This document shows positions 59,444-64,000 of a stretch of 64,000 nucleotides of DNA, piece after piece. This DNA comes from Ceratodon purpureus (taxonomy: Eukaryota; Streptophyta; Bryopsida; Pseudoditrichales; Ditrichaceae). The notes under the pieces were generated by a model that was not told the DNA's origin, did not search any database, and saw nothing but the letters and a program-made list of their open reading frames with translations. The translations under genes and the position numbers were made by a program. Location: assembly GCA_014871385.1 (NCBI GenBank), contig CM026422.1, forward strand, positions 16,045,917 through 16,109,916, read 5' to 3'. Within the stretch, counting starts at the first letter, position 1, and the number at the start of each line of letters is the position of its first letter.

Positions 59444-62400
59444 ATGAATCCTCACAAGTTACCTCTCACTGATCCTATTCGGCAGAGGCGTCGAGATGAT
59501 CGTCTCTTTCGCAGAGAGATTGCGCGGTACAGGATGTACAGATTAAGAAACATGCCTTGCCCTTGTACAGTATGCAATGGTAAACGGTTGCTCAAGATAT
59601 ACAAGGTCAGAACTCACCTTATGCGGGACAAACGCTCCCCTGCATTTCGTATGTGGAAGGGTCCAGGCGAATACGACTCCTCTGACGCAGAGTGGGAAGC
59701 ATTCCATAAGCAGAGACCAATTCATCCACACCGTGATGAAGGCATGGACATGCGATCAATAATCAGAAATAATTTTATGCGTGAGCATGTGGACGTGGAG
59801 GATCGGGTTCACGATATAGCAGTCGACGCTCTAAATTTTGCTGATGATATAGGCGAGAGAGATGACGATGCTATTAGCGATTTCGAAGACAATGCGGCGC
59901 ATCAGCGTCGTAATGATCAAGGACAATTCCAACAGCAAGGTCCTAGGAGAGAAGCTGGTTGCGGTGACGACGAAGTATTTGACCCCGGCGTGATGGAAGA
60001 GGCAATACAGGACTTATACGACGGAGCTCCTTGTACCCAACTGGGTGCAACCATCTTCCTCAAAAATTTATTTTCTGTGCATGGGGTTACAAATAGGTTT
60101 ATACAGGATCTTCTGGCGGGTCTACAGAAATATTTTCTTCCGCCTAACAACACATTGCCTAAAACTAAACATGCTATGTCTACTCTTATTAAGAGGCTAG
60201 GTCTGGAATACAGGAACATTGACGTATGTGTGAGGGCATGTGTGCTGTTTCGCAGAAATAGATCAGGTACCGAAGACTTCACAGAGCTGGATCGTTGCCC
60301 TAAATGTGGTGAAGCTAGATATCGGGACATGGCACGGAAAAATTTTCCGAGAAAGGTACTTCGGCACTTTCCTGTGATTCCGCATTTGCAAAGAACATAC
60401 CGATCCCCGTCTCTTTCAGAGTTACAACGTTGGCATCATACTTATAGAAGCACTGACGGGAAAGTAAGATTTCCAGCCGATTGTAGAGCTTGGAAATTGG
60501 CCGAAGAGAAGTTCCCATTGGTGTTTCCTGACAAACCACCCTTCCATGGAGATCCAAGGAACGTGACATTGGCACTCACAGCTGACGGTATGAGCCCCTA
60601 TAAATTATACAAGTCGACTTGGTCAACAACTCCAGTTCTATTATTCAATTACAACATTCCACCTTGGCTTACAACCAAGAATTTTTTTATTATACTAGCA
60701 TTACTCATCCCCGGGAAAGAGGCCGTTAGAGATGACAAGTTCGATGTCTACCTACAGCCTTTAGTAGACGAGCTGCTGGAATTGTGGGAAGGAGTGCCCT
60801 GTTTTGATGCGTACCCGGAATCTGAAAACAAGGATTTTATCTTACGCGCTATGGTTATATGGACAATACATGATCTGCCTGGGTACGGCATGGTAGCAGG
60901 GACAGCTCATTCAGGAGGTGTGGCATGTCCGCCATGCGGTCCCCAGATGAAGGGTACATGGGCGCATGAACTGAATAAGTTCGTATACACAGGAGCAAGG
61001 AGGTGGCTCGAACCAGGGCATGGATATCGTTCAGAGGTTGCGGCAAAATTCTTCGATGGAGTTGCAGAACACCGACCCCGTCCAATTCACGTGACAGCGC
61101 GCCAACAGTTGGAAGGAGCAGCTGAGTATGAACATTGGTTAACTCACAACTACCGGGGCAAGAATGATCCCCCGGATCCTTCAAAGACTCACGGTATGAA
61201 GAGGCGGAGCATACTGTTCGATCTTCCTTATTGGGAGGTTAGTGATGCTCTACTTTGTTGTTCATTATTTAATATAAGTAGTTTTAGTTGCAACTTTGTT
61301 TATTTCGACAGAGTTGTGATTGCACATCCGTCCATATGTCAGGTTTAAAAATCACCGCAATTTCTAAGGGAACAACATTGAACTGCGAATAAACCATGTC
61401 ATTCTAAATGTTTTCTCGCTGTGATTTTGAATATGACTAGAGGATATACTGATGGTTAATTACATCAATTACAATGTATATGCTTATAGTTACAGTCGTT
61501 CGTCATATGAAACAATTCCACAATGGCGTAGTTATAGGGTATATGTTATTGTCCAGTGTATTCGTGATTGTACACTATGACTTAGAAATACAAAACCTGT
61601 ATGTGCAGCATCTAGAAATCCGACACACCTTGGATGTTATGCACTGCGAAAGAAACTTGGCATTTAATACGTTAGGGTATCTGGCGGGTGACAAAGACAC
61701 GGTGCAAGTGAGGAGAGACTTGAAAAGAATGGGACTGGAACAACGGCGACATTTGTTTCTGCAGCCACATCCGAGGAAGCCCGGGAGAATTATGAAGCCT
61801 GCAGCTCCGTATGTGTTAACCTCAAACGAATTTGATACTTTCTGTTTGACCCTTGAAAGATTAAAGACCCCCTCGAAATACGTGGGTGCAAACCTGGCAG
61901 ACAATGTTCGAAAGAGGAAATGGGGGTCCCTGAAATCACATGATTGGCATGTTCTCATGCAAGGACTAATGCCATTGGCATTGAGAGGGCTCATGCAACC
62001 CATCCCACGACTAGCTGTCATGCGTCTATGCCGAGTTTTTAGACGGCTATGCTGCAAAGTATGGGATCCCCAGGAATATGATTCTTTGCGACAAGATGTT
62101 GCTGTCACAGAATGTTTACTGGAGATTGTGTTTCCGCGAGCTTATTTCAACGTAATGTCTCACTTTCCGCTGGAGTTGGTTGAACAGCTTCACCTATGTG
62201 GTCCAATATCAAATCGATGGATGTACCCTGTCGAGCGGTACAACAAAACTTTAAAAAAATATGTCAGGAATATGGCTAGACCCGAGGGCTCAATTGCCAG
62301 AGGATATATCGAGGATGCCAGTAATGGATTTGTCACGGAGTACATACATAGAGTGAAAGCCGTATCGACAAGGTTATGGAATCCAGAGGACGACGACGAA

Positions 62401-63561
62401 GACACATACGAAGTTCTCGAAGGTCGTTCAGGCCCATGGAGATTTAACGAGCAGGACCGTTCAACAGCGCACAATTATGTCCTACGTAACTCCTCAATTT
62501 TGGCTCCCTATTTCTAGTAAGTTCGAAATCCCAAATTTCCCTATTCTTAGAGGTGCAAGCTACACATCAGTTGCGATGGCTATGGTAGTTCACACCCTGC
62601 TAATCCCGAATCAATCGAGTTTGACTAAGAGAAGAAAAATAACCTACACATAGAATTCTTTCGTGACGTGCATGACTTTCAAAGGCAATGCAATATCTAT
62701 CATTCACTGTTTTATATCTGTGTACGTGACTGTATACAAATGCATTGATAGTTTGGTTGAAATGCTCGTCCATTGATGTGGATTTATTTTTAATTTTTTT
62801 TTTTTTTAATTTTTATTTGCAGCCAATGGGAAGAGCTCGAAAGGAACGACAACAATGTTGCACCATACGAGCAATGGCTGCGGAGAATAATATTTCAACG
62901 TCATACGGGAAATCCTAACGCAGATGATTTGGATGCTGTGAAACTTTGTAGCAAACCAGACGTCAAAGCTAAAAGGTTTCGAAAGATTATAGCCTTTGGC
63001 AACCATTATCGGGTGAGAGATGACTTGACAGAGCAGCTGAAGACGTACGACAGTGGGGTTGCGGTCTTGCATGAATGGATAACTGAAGGAGGTGAGATCG
63101 TGAAAAAATATACCGTCGGTGAGATAACCGATATACTAGAGCTAGATTACGGAAAGCTTTTCACTCCTATCATTCTATTCAGATGTACGTGGGTAAAGGC
63201 ATCTGACAACAGAGGAAACCCAACGTACATGAGGGACCGCGACGGATTTTTGATAGTGAATTTTAGACATAAAGAGCCACGCCATAAAGACCCATTCGTA
63301 TTCCCAGAGCAGTGTACGCAGGTTTTCTTCTCCGAAGAAAGGAGACGTCCTGGTTGGCAGGTTGTAATGCGAAAGGACTCCCGGTCTCGTCGAGTGGTAC
63401 AGGTCTTGGAAGACGAGGAAATCATAACAACTTCTGCAGAGGCCCCTGGACTAGCCCCAGCTCTAGTGAGCAATATACCGTGCAATGCTACTGCGGGTGT
63501 TGCAACAGAACTCACGGACAACGAGAACCGGCTTGCCATGGCTGACTATCCAGATGTCTAG
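59444..63561 (+). CDS. CACTA transposase, TNP2/TNPD type (Transposase_21)
   Basis: DDE-class transposase expected to cut the CACTA element ends. Three exons, 59444-61237, 61609-62516 and 62823-63561, splice in phase (YWE|HLE; TA|C making Tyr) into about 1146 residues with no stop or frameshift. The first ATG is at 59444; the frame extends two codons upstream only via GTG. Domains: N-terminal Zn-binding region with CPCTVCNGKR; the TNP2 catalytic core with LALTADGMSPYK (near residue 380) and WTIHDLPGYGMVAGTAHSGG (near 475) and a CPPC pair; a DUF4218-like part with HTLDVMHCERNLAFNTLGYL and HFPLELVEQLHLCGPISNRW; a C-terminal DUF4216-like part (CTWVKASDNRG, PFVFPEQCTQVFF). Acidic and poorly conserved stretches lie at residues ~120-190. 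The intact frame suggests recent activity. Confidence 0.93.
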
Positions 63562-64000
63562 ACATCGTAGACTTCATGGTACAATTTAACTCGTTATATG
63601 TACTATTCATATTATCCAACAATGTGTCCCCATTTCCAACGATAATTTGCATTACTATAGTGCTCACATATTGTCTTCCATAGCAGCCTTCATGGTATTG
63701 CAGTGTTATTGTGAAATCTGTTTAGCACATATCTCAGAATTGTCATCTGCTTAATGTCTTGGTCATGACGAGAATTTCATTGACAGCAGTTGAGAGGTGA
63801 TATAGTTCCTCAAAGCGATTGCGTCCTAACGGCAGACGGCATTCCTACAGAGCATATCAGAGACCACTAACCGATTGGAGAAGGATAAAAGCAGCGATAA
63901 ACCAAAAAATACAAAACTGAAAGATACAGAAAGTGAAGATACTATTAAACTGTTTATAAAACAGTGCAAGGTTGATGGCGTGAAAATCCACACGTGACAG
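63562..64000. other. Downstream part of the CACTA element; no gene
   Basis: Follows the transposase stop codon. No open frame of note and no recognisable element terminus before the window ends. Confidence 0.5.

Larger units (their letters stand above)
51479..64000. mobile_element. Large CACTA (En/Spm) DNA transposon, right end outside window
   Basis: Encodes the two proteins typical of this superfamily: a TNP2/TNPD transposase (59444-63561, plus) and a Transposase_24/TNPA-like protein (53698-58764, minus). A plausible left terminus at 51479 reads GACTACTAGAAATGCGGTCC, close to the common plant end CACTACTAGAAA with the first base changed. It is followed by GC-richer subterminal sequence with recurring GTCGCGGA / TGCGACGTAC-type motifs (51520-51800). 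No matching TAGTAGTG end was found before 64000, so the element is at least 12.5 kb and runs off the window. The divergent gene order is unusual, because in maize En/Spm both products come from one transcript direction. Confidence 0.72.

Noticed and set aside
63658..63662. TAGTG as the right end of the CACTA element
   Set aside because: The preceding bases (TTACTA) do not mirror the left terminus CTACTAGAAATGCGG, and the flanking trinucleotide does not match.
1..64000. CRISPR arrays, rRNA and tRNA genes
   Set aside because: No regularly spaced direct repeats of the right kind and no recognisable rRNA or tRNA sequence was seen by eye; a tRNA scan was not possible.

Overview
This is nuclear DNA from a plant, most likely a bryophyte and probably a moss. 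Genes have many GT-AG introns of about 70-1000 bp, intergenic DNA is AT-rich, and promoters carry telo-box motifs. The gene set includes plant-type acyl-CoA oxidase, class III peroxidase, SCPL50-like carboxypeptidase and F-box genes. A CEP44-type centrosome gene fits a plant that makes flagellate sperm. The lineage is an inference; no species was identified.

Layout. 0.4-2.2 kb: a small uncharacterised gene and a 5'-truncated RPS19 copy. 4.6-11.3 kb: a complete 14-exon peroxisomal acyl-CoA oxidase (664 aa, C-terminal SKL). 12.9-14.5 kb: a three-exon secreted peroxidase on the minus strand. 16-26.8 kb: a repeat tract with a near-perfect foldback, a decayed Pogo-type transposase split by a nested MITE, a second MITE and several tandem repeats. 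26.8-33.5 kb: a long minus-strand CEP44-domain gene with a foldback insert in one intron. 34.5-35.8 kb: an F-box gene with an in-frame stop. 37.8-40.1 kb: a putative glycosyltransferase. 40.6-44.2 kb: an SCPL50-like carboxypeptidase diverging from an HNH-nuclease gene. 45.4-46.6 kb: an intronless SKP1-like copy with a frameshifted C-terminus, and a fragment of RPS16. 47.8 kb: a miniature CACTA-like element. 51.5 kb to the window edge: a large CACTA (En/Spm) transposon that is not closed within the window.

How they relate. The CACTA element carries two divergent genes: a TNP2-type transposase with intact reading frames (about 1146 aa, plus strand) and a Transposase_24/TNPA-like protein (minus strand) with at least one in-frame stop. 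Four host-gene copies look damaged: RPS19 lacks its 5' part, RPS16 is only a 5' stub, SKP1 is frameshifted at the WAFE motif, and the F-box gene has a stop. Exon coordinates were set by hand from splice consensus, reading phase and family homology. They are best for acyl-CoA oxidase, peroxidase, SCPL, HNH, the glycosyltransferase and the TNP2 transposase, and weakest in the middle of the CEP44 gene.
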